In this document: positions 12,408-20,301 of the stretch, piece by piece | Layout of the letters: each line of letters starts with the position of its first letter | How positions within the stretch are numbered: position 1 is the stretch's first letter | DNA from: Thermococcus barophilus MP | GTDB taxonomy: Archaea; Methanobacteriota_B; Thermococci; Thermococcales; Thermococcaceae | Direction of reading: 5' to 3' | NCBI RefSeq assembly: GCF_000151105.2 | Contig: NC_014804.1 | Location: forward strand, 1,910,567-1,974,566 | Length of the DNA stretch: 64,000 nucleotides | The notes under the pieces: generated by a model | The model's input: only the letters and a program-made list of their open reading frames with translations | Told to the model about the DNA's origin: nothing | The model's database searches: none | Position numbers and translations under genes: made by a program

Positions 12408-12420
12408 TAATATATAAATA
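12408..12420 (-). promoter_or_regulatory. TATA box of the AAA ATPase gene
   Basis: An AT-only stretch between the two palindromes reads TATTTATATATTA on the minus strand, 30 to 40 bases before the start codon. It is the only good TATA candidate for the leftward gene. Confidence 0.55.
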
Positions 12421-12423
12421 TTT

Positions 12424-12439
12424 TGATACTAAAGTATCA
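12424..12439. promoter_or_regulatory. Operator-like palindrome, distal site
   Basis: TGATACT-AA-AGTATCA has the same seven-base arms as the site at 12390, centre-to-centre distance 34 bases. The pair brackets the TATA element, an arrangement suited to a dimeric repressor, possibly the ATPase's own wHTH segment. Confidence 0.7.
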
Positions 12440-12521
12440 GGTTTATAGAGGAAGAGACAGCAACTTTAAAGAAAGGTCAGCAAAAACAAGCACATAGTAA
12501 GGGGGTAAGGGTGAAGTGAAA

Positions 12522-13880
12522 ATGAAGGAGCTTTTAAACCAAGTTCTTAAGGAAATCAAGCCAAGTGAGGAAGAAAGGGAACTTGTTGAGAGCATAAAAA
12601 GAGAAGTTGAAGGTATTTCAAAAGAGATAATCGCCGTCTTTGATTATGATGTTGAGCCGTATTTCGTTGGTTCTTTAGCCAAGGATACATACCTATCTGG
12701 AGATCACGATATTGATCTCTTTTTGGCTTTCCCTCTTGAAGTTCCATTGAGTGAGCTGAGAGAGAAAGGTTTAGAGCTTGCAAAGGCTATTGGGGAAAAG
12801 CTTGGGAAATATGAGATCGCCTATGCTGAGCATCCATATGTTAGAGCATTTTACAGGGGATTTAAAGTTGATTTGGTGCCATGTTATAGTGTAAGGAACT
12901 GGAGGGATGTGAGGACAGCAGTTGACCGCTCAATACTCCACACGGAATGGGTTTTAAAGCATCTAAATGGCAGAAATGATGAAGTTAGGCTTTTGAAGAA
13001 GTTCTTCAAGGGTATTAATGTTTATGGCAGCGAGATCTATGTTAAGGGGTTTTCGGGATATCTCACAGAGCTCCTGATAATAAAGTACGGCTCATTTCTT
13101 GATGTTCTTGAGAATCATGAGTTCATGCTCAGGCAAAAGATCATTGACTTGGAAGGCTGGCTGAAGAAAGAGCCGGAAGTAGCAATGAAAACTGTAAAGC
13201 GAGAGGCTGATGCTGATGTCCCGTTGATAATAATTGACCCAGTTGATCCAAGGAGGAACGTTGCTTCAGCTTTAAGCTGGGAAAAGTTTGGAATTTTCTA
13301 CTTCAAAGCCAAGCAGTTTTTAGAGAAACCTTCAAGAGAGTTCTTTTTCCCAAGGCAGAAGCAGAAGAGGGACTACAAAAAGCTTTTGAGAAAAAAAGAA
13401 ACAAAGCTTGTAACTCTGCTCTTTGAGAAGCCGGACTTAATCGATGATCTGCTTTTGCCTCAGCTTGAAAAAAGCGCAAAAGGGTTTATGAAAGCCTTAG
13501 AGCTTCGAGGCTTTAAAGTATTTGAGGCTCACTGGGGCTACAAAAATAAAGCCTTCATAATGCTCGAAGTTGACAGAACTGAAAAGCCAAGAATTGGGAT
13601 TAAACCCGGTCCGGAGTTCTTTACGGAGAGGGGGCTGAGGTTTTACTCAAAGAATCAAAAAGTTTGGATTCGTGGAAAGCGTTTATATTCAGAGAAAGTG
13701 GTAGAGGAGAGTATAGTTGATGCTATCAGAGAGCTCTTAGAGAAGAACCAAGTTTCTCTGGGGAAGCAGATTAAGGAACATATAACGCAGGCAGACATCT
13801 TAATTAACTTCGTTCCTCCAGAGCTAAGCGATGAGGCGTATCTGTTCTTAAGCAGGGAAAAATGGAATTTAAAAGGCTAA
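12522..13880 (+). CDS. cca: Archaeal class I tRNA CCA-adding nucleotidyltransferase
   Basis: The enzyme adds or repairs the 3' CCA of tRNA using CTP and ATP. The catalytic palm shows GSLAKDTYLSGDHDIDLFL, with the DxD pair near residues 63 and 65, and the third carboxylate in FKVDLVPCY. Substrate-recognition and tail domains follow, and total length of 452 residues matches archaeal class I enzymes. ATG 12522 has GGTGA seven bases upstream; GTG 12516 would be too close. A TATA-like CTTTAAAG lies near 12464. The stop interlocks with the convergent GH57 gene through CTAA. The window's single tRNA already encodes CCA, so for it this enzyme would act mainly in repair. Confidence 0.95.
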   Translation: MKELLNQVLKEIKPSEEERELVESIKREVEGISKEIIAVFDYDVEPYFVGSLAKDTYLSGDHDIDLFLAFPLEVPLSELREKGLELAKAIGEKLGKYEIAYAEHPYVRAFYRGFKVDLVPCYSVRNWRDVRTAVDRSILHTEWVLKHLNGRNDEVRLLKKFFKGINVYGSEIYVKGFSGYLTELLIIKYGSFLDVLENHEFMLRQKIIDLEGWLKKEPEVAMKTVKREADADVPLIIIDPVDPRRNVASALSWEKFGIFYFKAKQFLEKPSREFFFPRQKQKRDYKKLLRKKETKLVTLLFEKPDLIDDLLLPQLEKSAKGFMKALELRGFKVFEAHWGYKNKAFIMLEVDRTEKPRIGIKPGPEFFTERGLRFYSKNQKVWIRGKRLYSEKVVEESIVDAIRELLEKNQVSLGKQIKEHITQADILINFVPPELSDEAYLFLSREKWNLKG

Positions 13881-15667
13881 ACACCTCTATGCTCACACCA
13901 TTCTTTGTTCTCCCATCTCCCATGAACCTCCCCCGGAATGTGTCCTGTATCAGCGACTGCCTGTTTTAAGTCGTATAAACTTTCTATTGCACTCCGAATG
14001 TCCCTTGGTAGATCTTCTTTTGCTGCATATAACGCTGCTCTCGTGACGACGTTGTACCTGCTGTTGGGGACTTCACTTTTAAGCGAGGCAAACCATGCTT
14101 CTTCGCTTGTCTCCCAACCTTCCAGTCCCTTCATTCTGAACAGATCATAATCGTAGTAGAGCTGTGGAAATGCCAACAGCTTCATGTATTCAAGCAGTAA
14201 GAAGTTCGCCCTTTCGCTGTTTTCTTCCATGTAAAGCTCTATCAGTTCAATCAGGGCTTTGCTTATGGCTATAACGTTCCCAAAGGTTACCCGTGTGTCT
14301 ATGTTCTCCCAGAATCTTGGGCATGAATGATTTGCCAGGAGCATTATGTAGTAAATCCTTCCAAGCTTCAAGGTGAGGGCAGGATCTGCATCCTTCACTG
14401 GTTCGGTAACATAGTCAACGCTTGTGTCCATGTCGAAGTACTCGTAATGCTCACGGAAAAATATTCTGGCATATCTAACTAAGAACTCCTTTATGCTGTT
14501 GCTATCAGCACGTGAGTACTTTTTAATCAGATCCATAACTCCAAAGCGAACTGCTCTGTTGAGCTCGCGGAAGAGCTTTGTAAATGCAAACTTCCAAAGC
14601 TGGGAGACCTTTTCCCCCTTATACCACCGGTGTATTACTTTGTTATCCTCCCTCCTGACCCCTGTCCACCTCATGTCTCCTGTTCTCCCATCTATGCTCA
14701 GATCATAGTAATCGCTCCAGCTTGAGTAGTCCTTAACATTGATCTTAAACTGCTCACTGCACTCACCGTGGAGGCATCTGTATTCCCCGCTCACCTTTTT
14801 CCTAACGAATTCAACTGCATTAACGGCCTCAACGCCTCTCTCTTCAAGTCCCTTGATCCATTTTAGGAACTTGTCAAGCTGCTGGGGATTGCTGAGCAAA
14901 GCTTCCAGGTCGCTTGAGAGGAACACCAGATAGGGAATGCCGCTGTTTTCTTTGAAGACATCGATTCTTCCCTCAGAAACTGCCCTTATGAGTCCCTCAG
15001 CATCCAGTGTGTTGAACGCAAAAGCATCGCTCAGCTGGTGATCCCTGCCGAACACGAAGGCAGTTTTTCCATCGCATTTGTATGTGTTGCATGAGTATTT
15101 TGCCTGCGGTATATTCAAACCTATGAACTGCCTCTCATCAAGTAGAAATACAACCTTTTTTTCAGTTGCTTCGGTAATGATTCCTGCGGTTTTCCTTGTT
15201 ATGACATTTTCAGGAAGCCAGAATCCGACAATGCTTTTGTCTCTTATAAAAGGTTCATAAAAGTCAAAGGAGACCTTGGCTAAAATCTCCTGCTCAAAAA
15301 TACTCAAATGCGGCATTATCGGGTGAAATGGTACTGTGGGAACAACTTCAACGTGATTCTGTAGAGTTTCTACAATCTGGGAGTAAATCTTTGGCTTGTG
15401 TTCAAGTATCATGTAAAGTGTGAAGGGCTCAAAGTCAACACTTACGCTGTTTTTTCTAAGCAGTAAAAGAGTATCGTCAACATATTCGTAGGCTTTAATG
15501 ACTGCCCTTGTCCAGTTTCTCCCTTTGACCTCTATGTCTCTGATCTCCAGTGAGACAGGGCTTAATCTTTCGGAGTATTTTATCGGATCCCATCCAGAAC
15601 CGTCGTGAATGTAGATTATATCCCCCGGCTGGTATGCGTGAAAGTGATAGCCGAATTTTTGGAACAT
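13877..15667 (-). CDS. Glycoside hydrolase family 57 protein (DUF3536-like)
   Basis: The 596-residue protein begins FGYHFHAYQPGD, the first GH57 motif, and continues with PFHPIMPHLS and GFWLPENV, the third motif carrying the catalytic glutamate. GH57 enzymes in Thermococcales act on alpha-glucans (amylase, branching enzyme, glucanotransferase). The long C-terminal helical part, including HEYFDMDTSVDYV and LANHSCPRFWENI, matches the DUF3536-type branch whose substrate is not settled. ATG 15667 follows GGTGGTATC. It sits about nine bases after a small hypothetical gene and may be co-transcribed with the KaiC-like ATPase. No signal peptide, so it should be cytoplasmic. Confidence 0.8.
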   Translation of the reverse strand: MFQKFGYHFHAYQPGDIIYIHDGSGWDPIKYSERLSPVSLEIRDIEVKGRNWTRAVIKAYEYVDDTLLLLRKNSVSVDFEPFTLYMILEHKPKIYSQIVETLQNHVEVVPTVPFHPIMPHLSIFEQEILAKVSFDFYEPFIRDKSIVGFWLPENVITRKTAGIITEATEKKVVFLLDERQFIGLNIPQAKYSCNTYKCDGKTAFVFGRDHQLSDAFAFNTLDAEGLIRAVSEGRIDVFKENSGIPYLVFLSSDLEALLSNPQQLDKFLKWIKGLEERGVEAVNAVEFVRKKVSGEYRCLHGECSEQFKINVKDYSSWSDYYDLSIDGRTGDMRWTGVRREDNKVIHRWYKGEKVSQLWKFAFTKLFRELNRAVRFGVMDLIKKYSRADSNSIKEFLVRYARIFFREHYEYFDMDTSVDYVTEPVKDADPALTLKLGRIYYIMLLANHSCPRFWENIDTRVTFGNVIAISKALIELIELYMEENSERANFLLLEYMKLLAFPQLYYDYDLFRMKGLEGWETSEEAWFASLKSEVPNSRYNVVTRAALYAAKEDLPRDIRSAIESLYDLKQAVADTGHIPGEVHGRWENKEWCEHRGV

Positions 15668-15676
15668 GATACCACC

Positions 15677-16090
15677 TTATTCTTTTATAAATCTTGGCAA
15701 TTTAAGGAATTTGGGCTTTTTAGTAAGTTCCGTATTTGTTAAAAATTCTGGTTTAGCTGTTATTTTGCTCAGCTTAAGAAAGTGTAAATAATGCTTTTCG
15801 GTTTTTTCTTCTTTCATAAAATCTTCGAGTATAAACTTTATCTCTTCTTGGTCTTCTGGAGGCTCTATTGAAAGACCTTTTTGAAGGAGTTCCTCTCTTT
15901 TTTTTGTCCCATCATCTTTTCCTAAAGCATAGGCTTTTCTCACTTCCTCGTATATCCCAAGAGATTTTGCTGTTGAGTATATCTGCTCCTTCTCTTTGGA
16001 TATCCATCTTACCCATTCAGTATGTCCATAAAATCCTACAAAATATCCCAGCTGGTATGCTTTTTTTAATATCTCTTCTTTTTTTATCAA
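15677..16090 (-). CDS. Small hypothetical protein downstream of a KaiC-like ATPase
   Basis: The 137-residue protein is charged and mostly helical, opening KKEEILKKAYQLGYFVGFYGH and ending in a basic, proline-containing tail (KPKFLKLPRFIKE). It starts with TTG at 16090, supported by GAGGTG six bases upstream, which lies inside the end of the ATPase gene; the gap is three bases. Such tight coupling suggests a dedicated partner of the ATPase. I do not recognise the family, and nothing in the sequence shows catalytic residues. Confidence 0.65.
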   Translation of the reverse strand: MIKKEEILKKAYQLGYFVGFYGHTEWVRWISKEKEQIYSTAKSLGIYEEVRKAYALGKDDGTKKREELLQKGLSIEPPEDQEEIKFILEDFMKEEKTEKHYLHFLKLSKITAKPEFLTNTELTKKPKFLKLPRFIKE

Positions 16091-16093
16091 GAG

Positions 16094-16810
16094 CTACACC
16101 TCTTCTTCAAAGGGAGATTTATTAAAGACTATGATTCCGTTATCCGAGAATATGACTTTTTTCATGTCCATATCATGCTTGGTTCCTCTCATCTTTAGTA
16201 TTTGAATTGCTCTTATCATTCTATTTTTGTGCATGAAGTAGTGCATCATGATAACTCCACTTGTGAGGTAATGCTCTTCGGTATATCTGTCCATATCTGT
16301 CATTTCGCCTATCAAATATGCCGTTATTCCTAAATCTTCAATTGCCCTTATGAACCTGGCAAGCTCGGCTTTTTTTCTTGCTGGGTTTGATACTGAAAAC
16401 TCAATGGCAGTTACGGGATCTATCACAAGTCTATCTATTTTTTCTGTCTCTGATAGCTCTTTGATTCTAAAAAGGACACTGCTCCATGTTGGAACTTTTT
16501 CTGTTTCTCTCCAGAGAACTGGTCCCAAGTCATACAGTATTATTTTCCAAGTTTTTATATATGCAAAAATGGAGGGGTCATATTTTGCTATGTCCTTAAC
16601 AACGTCTTCTGGTTTTTGAATTAATGAAACATAAAGGCCTTTTTCTCCATGTCTGGCACCTTCCAATAAGAAATGAAATGCGAGGGTTGTTTTGCCGCTA
16701 CCAGGGGGTCCAGTAATCAAGTAAACTCTCCCGGGGATTAATCCTCCTTCAATAAGCTCATCAAGACCTTTAACTCCAGTAGAAATCCTTGTTATGTGAG
16801 AGGTATGCAT
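16094..16810 (-). CDS. KaiC/RadA-like RecA-superfamily ATPase
   Basis: The 238-residue single-domain protein has STGVKGLDELIEGGL, Walker A TGPPGSGKTTLAFHFL, Walker B RLVIDPVTAIEF and a conserved late segment IQILKMRGTKHDMD. These define archaeal KaiC-like ATPases, many of which take part in signalling or motility and are not clock proteins. ATG 16810 lies about 20 bases after a minus-strand TATA (CTTATATTAA, near 16826-16835), so the message is almost leaderless. The following 137-residue gene is translationally coupled. Partner and process are unknown. Confidence 0.85.
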   Translation of the reverse strand: MHTSHITRISTGVKGLDELIEGGLIPGRVYLITGPPGSGKTTLAFHFLLEGARHGEKGLYVSLIQKPEDVVKDIAKYDPSIFAYIKTWKIILYDLGPVLWRETEKVPTWSSVLFRIKELSETEKIDRLVIDPVTAIEFSVSNPARKKAELARFIRAIEDLGITAYLIGEMTDMDRYTEEHYLTSGVIMMHYFMHKNRMIRAIQILKMRGTKHDMDMKKVIFSDNGIIVFNKSPFEEEV

Positions 16811-16897
16811 AGTAGTCCCCCCATTTAATATAAGTTAAGCCAACATCATCTTAAAGTTTTAAGAACGAAAGTATTTAAGCTTTTGTGGTGGAATAAA

Positions 16898-17182
16898 ATG
16901 AGTGAACTACTTGAATATTTGGATATGCTCGCATCAAAAATGCGCTATGCTGAAGAGCTTTATGGAATTCCAATTAACTGCGTCCCAATTATAATTGACA
17001 AAGAAATCATCGTGTATGATAGGAGAGATGGATCAATTAAGCGGCTTTCCGACAAAAAGAGGATTAGCAAAAAAGAACTTAAAAAACTTGAAAAGGAGAT
17101 CATCAAGAATATTGAGAGTGGGAAGGTTGACCTGTACTTGACCCTAACTTTTGGAGAGGATGTAGGATTAGGGGAAGGTTAG
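16898..17182 (+). CDS. Small hypothetical protein
   Basis: The 94-residue protein is acidic and basic in blocks, with an alpha-beta pattern: CVPIIIDKEIIVYDRRDGS followed by a lysine-rich helix. ATG 16898 follows GGTGG; a TATA-like TATTTAAGC at 16872-16880 would give a nearly leaderless message. It ends convergently with the MoaD-like gene, sharing TTAG. No family is recognised and no catalytic or metal motif is visible. Confidence 0.6.
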   Translation: MSELLEYLDMLASKMRYAEELYGIPINCVPIIIDKEIIVYDRRDGSIKRLSDKKRISKKELKKLEKEIIKNIESGKVDLYLTLTFGEDVGLGEG

Positions 17183-17400
17183 CCACCATAAACCACCGGT
17201 AAAAGCTTTATGTAGTCATTTTCCTTTAATTTGTGGTCTTTGCTGACTTTTTTCTCATTTACGAGTATATGGTATTCTTGATCGCTTATTTTCAGCTTTT
17301 TAAGCAGATCCCCAACCGTTAAATTTTCTTCGATTTCAACTTCGAATTCTGGAGAGAATTTCAATGCGAGCTCTCCATACAGCCTAATCTTCACCTTCAT
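17179..17400 (-). CDS. MoaD/ThiS-like sulfur carrier or SAMP-type modifier
   Basis: The 73-residue protein has the ubiquitin-like beta-grasp pattern (VKIRLYGELALKF, then NLTVGDLLKKL) and ends in PVVYGG. The C-terminal Gly-Gly is the site that becomes adenylated and thiocarboxylated in MoaD, ThiS and archaeal SAMP proteins. It overlaps the end of a small gene next to a tungsten oxidoreductase. The context points to sulfur donation for tungstopterin synthesis, although a role as protein modifier cannot be excluded. ATG 17400 is the natural start. Confidence 0.85.
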   Translation of the reverse strand: MKVKIRLYGELALKFSPEFEVEIEENLTVGDLLKKLKISDQEYHILVNEKKVSKDHKLKENDYIKLLPVVYGG

Positions 17401-17713
17401 TCCTCAACCCCTGCAAAAACTTCTCAAACTTTTCATAAACCTCTTTGGGCGCTTCTCTTATTGGGGATATCTTAAGCTTTGGCTTTTCAAGTCCTATCAC
17501 AATCCTCTCAAAAAATTCAACTGCATTTCTTAGGGCTTCCTCTTGAGTCATACCCGGAGGGATATCGTTATCAAAATAATACCAAGTATCCGTTGCTTTG
17601 TCATAGAGTGCTAAACTCGGCAGATATTCTCCGCATTCCCCTCCAATTGTAAGCTCAATTAGTATTTCATCGTTTTCAAGGTATCCTCTCTTTTCAAGCT
17701 GCTCTCTCCACAT
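17384..17713 (-). CDS. Small protein linked to the tungsten oxidoreductase cluster
   Basis: The 109-residue protein contains ELTIGGECGEYLPSLALYD, WYYFDNDIPPGMT and a helical C-terminus. ATG 17713 follows GGTGAG at five bases; a TATA-like CTTTTATTC lies near 17747-17755, so it may have its own promoter. It overlaps the MoaD-like gene by 17 bases and is therefore probably co-translated with it. Its only clue to function is position between a tungsten enzyme and a sulfur carrier. No known domain recognised. Confidence 0.7.
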   Translation of the reverse strand: MWREQLEKRGYLENDEILIELTIGGECGEYLPSLALYDKATDTWYYFDNDIPPGMTQEEALRNAVEFFERIVIGLEKPKLKISPIREAPKEVYEKFEKFLQGLRNEGED

Positions 17714-17771
17714 AACTCTCACCACTGAAAGGGAAAAGGGGAGAGAATAAAAGTCTTTTCTAAACCAAAAG

Positions 17772-19646
17772 TTAAAGCCCTAAACGCCTTTTGATTCTTT
17801 TAACTTCTCTCTTAGCCTCTCCTATACCGAGCTCTTCTAAGACTTCCTCCTTCGGAATACCGTTTTCATCGTAGCCAATCTCTTGGTAATACTGCTTGAG
17901 CTTCCCCCTAATGTCATCTTTTGTTGGTGCTTTCCCCTTCACCGGACCGCTTGGCAGGGGTTCATAGAATCTTGGTGGATTGTCATCATCTTTTCTTGGA
18001 TCCCAGTAGACATCTGGCCCTCCAAGCAAGAGGAGGATTCTCTGTAGATGGATTATCCTTAAGCCTGCTTCGTTGAACCACTTCTCTGGAGTTAGATCAA
18101 AGCCAGTAACAGCGTTTCCAAACTCCAAAATACGCTCAAATCCTGGCTTTGTGACGAACATGCATATCACAGCGGAGTCATAGAATGCATTAACTAATTC
18201 GCCTTCATAGCTTCTCGCGGGAAGACCCGCGGTTGCTGTGTGATCCCCACCCTGAACAGATGCGGCGTAACTTATGTCCTTGGTGTAATCCAGATCGCTT
18301 CTTATTCCATGTGCTCCCACACCGATTCCCTTCACGTGGACTGCATATCTGAGGGCATCAGAACCCTTCATTTCGCTTATCTTTAATGCTGCTCTATAAG
18401 TCCCCTCGGCGAGAATCTTTCCTATTCCCTCTTTGTTTACGATCATCTCAAGAAGTCTCGCAAACGCTTTCTCGTCTCCCCACTTAAGCTCAAAGCCTAA
18501 ATCCTCTTTTGTTAGTATTCCCCTCTGATATAGCTCAGCGGCAAATCCTAAAACGTTACCGGCATTTATACCATCAAGGCCGTATTCGTCAACCAGATAA
18601 GATAGATACACGATCTTTTCCGGCTCAAAGATTCCCAAATTGGTTCCCATGTATGCCATGAGTTCATAGTCGGGGGCATCTGTGATTGAGCCTTTATAGG
18701 GACCATATCTCAAATAGGATATCTTCATGCAGTTAACTGGGCAGCCGTAGTCTGCCCAGTACTTCTTTATCCATGCTTTAAGTTCAAAATTAACAACACT
18801 GATTTCTTCGTTGTCGTGATACTCCTCTTGCCAGTTCTTTACCGGCTGGCTTGAGCGATCCTTTCCAACACTGTAACCGCCAGCCCCAGTCCCCCACTGT
18901 CTGAACGTTGTAAGCGTTAAAAGCTCCTTTTGAAATTCCCTCAGCATGGTTTTGAACTTCTCTCTATCATAAACCTGAGGTAAAGCCTTGCTTCCCTTGA
19001 CCACAACTGCTTTGAGCATTTTGCTTCCCATAACAGCCCCAAAACCACCATATCCGGCAGCATGCATCAGCTTAGCCATTATGGCAGCAAAGCGGACTTT
19101 GTTTTCTCCTCCTCTGCCTATATACATAATTGCTGGCTCTTTTGGAACACCCTTGAGCTTTTCCTTCTTCTTCAGCTCTTCATGAACATCTTTTGTTAAT
19201 GTCTTAACGACTTCAACACCGTTCATTCCCCAGTATTTGCTTGCATCTCTGATTTCGATTGTATCATCATTGACGAAAAGATAAACCGGCTCTTTCGCTT
19301 TTCCTCTGATTATTATTCCGTCGTATCCAGAAGCTTTGAGCTCGATTCCCACCTCACTGCTTAGAACACTTCCAACAACACCATTGCTTTCTGGGGACTT
19401 AGATACCACGGCAGTTTTTATTCCGGGGTAATAACCCGTTAAAGGTCCCGTCAAAATGAGCAGAAGGTTTTCCTCACCAAGAGGGTCAACATATTCCCAT
19501 CTTTCTCCAAGCTCTTTCCAGAGGATGTAAGTGCCTAATCCTCTTCCACCATAGAACTTTCTCAGTATCCCTTCATCAATTTCTACAACCTCTATTTTTT
19601 CCCTGCTTAAATCAACATCAATGAGCTTTCCAGTATAGCCGTACAT
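17772..19646 (-). CDS. wor5: Tungsten-dependent aldehyde:ferredoxin oxidoreductase family (WOR5-like)
   Basis: The family oxidises aldehydes to acids with tungstobispterin and passes electrons to ferredoxin. The N-terminal domain (YGYTGKLIDVDLS, FYGGRGLGTY, LTGPLTGYYPG) and pterin-binding segments (DGINAGNVLGFAAELYQRG, HVKGIGVGAHG) are clear over 624 residues. The Fe-S motif reads D-Y-G-C-P-V-N-C with a later Cys in VICMF, so the first of the usual four cysteines is Asp. The adjacent four-cluster Fe-S protein is the arrangement of P. furiosus WOR5, which prefers aromatic or aliphatic aldehydes. ATG 19646 follows GAGGTGA. The name wor5 rests on context and is tentative. Confidence 0.88.
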   Translation of the reverse strand: MYGYTGKLIDVDLSREKIEVVEIDEGILRKFYGGRGLGTYILWKELGERWEYVDPLGEENLLLILTGPLTGYYPGIKTAVVSKSPESNGVVGSVLSSEVGIELKASGYDGIIIRGKAKEPVYLFVNDDTIEIRDASKYWGMNGVEVVKTLTKDVHEELKKKEKLKGVPKEPAIMYIGRGGENKVRFAAIMAKLMHAAGYGGFGAVMGSKMLKAVVVKGSKALPQVYDREKFKTMLREFQKELLTLTTFRQWGTGAGGYSVGKDRSSQPVKNWQEEYHDNEEISVVNFELKAWIKKYWADYGCPVNCMKISYLRYGPYKGSITDAPDYELMAYMGTNLGIFEPEKIVYLSYLVDEYGLDGINAGNVLGFAAELYQRGILTKEDLGFELKWGDEKAFARLLEMIVNKEGIGKILAEGTYRAALKISEMKGSDALRYAVHVKGIGVGAHGIRSDLDYTKDISYAASVQGGDHTATAGLPARSYEGELVNAFYDSAVICMFVTKPGFERILEFGNAVTGFDLTPEKWFNEAGLRIIHLQRILLLLGGPDVYWDPRKDDDNPPRFYEPLPSGPVKGKAPTKDDIRGKLKQYYQEIGYDENGIPKEEVLEELGIGEAKREVKRIKRRLGL

Positions 19647-19651
19647 TCTAT

Positions 19652-20185
19652 TCACCTCACAAACTCTTCTCCATACATTTTTCTCGCTAAATCCATGCTC
19701 TTTTCAACTGGTTCTTTTGCGAATGTCCTGTATATTGAGCGGTAGTTGCCTCTAACAAGCGTTAGAGCGTCGTGACCAGCTTCATGACAGACTTCAACAC
19801 ACTTTGGATTCCCGCCGCATAGATCGCAGATAACGACGCTGCCCTTTCCTGCCGGAATTCTTGGAACTTTCCCTGGGCATGCCAAAACACAGGCTCCGCA
19901 CTCTGTGCACTTCTCCTCGTTAACAAGAACTGCCCCTGTGTTTTCGTCAACAGTCAGTGCACCGAAGTTGCAGGCATTGACGCAGGGATAATCGGGGCAT
20001 TGAACACATGTGTGAGGGACGTTCACACCAGGTAAGAGCTCGTAGATCCTTATGCGAGAAGCCTCGGGCCATATTATGCCCTCATGCTCAAGAGAACATG
20101 CAACCTCACACAGCCTACAGCCGCTGCATTTATCGGGGGTTATGAGTATCCATATCCTTTCTTCACTTTTTGCTTCTTCGCTCAT
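19652..20185 (-). CDS. Polyferredoxin-type electron-transfer subunit (4 x [4Fe-4S])
   Basis: The 177-residue protein carries four cysteine clusters: CSGCRLCEVAC, CVQCPDYPCVNAC, CTECGACVLAC and CDLCGGNPKCVEVC. This is the DMSO-reductase-type Fe-S subunit pattern and should bind four [4Fe-4S] centres. It precedes the tungsten oxidoreductase by five bases, with the oxidoreductase ribosome-binding site inside its end, so it is the electron acceptor subunit, as in WOR5 of Pyrococcus. ATG 20185 follows AGGTG at six bases. A divergent TATA (GGAATATATACCC, 20217-20230 on the minus strand) drives the operon. Confidence 0.9.
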   Translation of the reverse strand: MSEEAKSEERIWILITPDKCSGCRLCEVACSLEHEGIIWPEASRIRIYELLPGVNVPHTCVQCPDYPCVNACNFGALTVDENTGAVLVNEEKCTECGACVLACPGKVPRIPAGKGSVVICDLCGGNPKCVEVCHEAGHDALTLVRGNYRSIYRTFAKEPVEKSMDLARKMYGEEFVR

Positions 20186-20216
20186 TGGCAACACCTGAAA
20201 ATGTTTTTATGCGGAT

Positions 20217-20230
20217 TGGGTATATATTCC
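20217..20230 (-). promoter_or_regulatory. TATA box of the tungsten oxidoreductase operon
   Basis: GGAATATATACCCA on the minus strand is about 32 bases upstream of ATG 20185. It lies back-to-back with the EamA promoter. Confidence 0.5.
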
Positions 20231-20270
20231 TTACGTAAATCAGAGCGTTTAAACTGAAATCTAAAGAATA

Positions 20271-20281
20271 CCTTTATATAA
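20271..20281 (+). promoter_or_regulatory. TATA box of the EamA transporter gene
   Basis: CCTTTATATAA lies about 25 bases before ATG 20302, giving a leader of very few bases; GGAGG at 20289-20293 is nonetheless present. Confidence 0.6.
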
Positions 20282-20301
20282 GATGCCCGGAGGCTGCTTT
20301 G

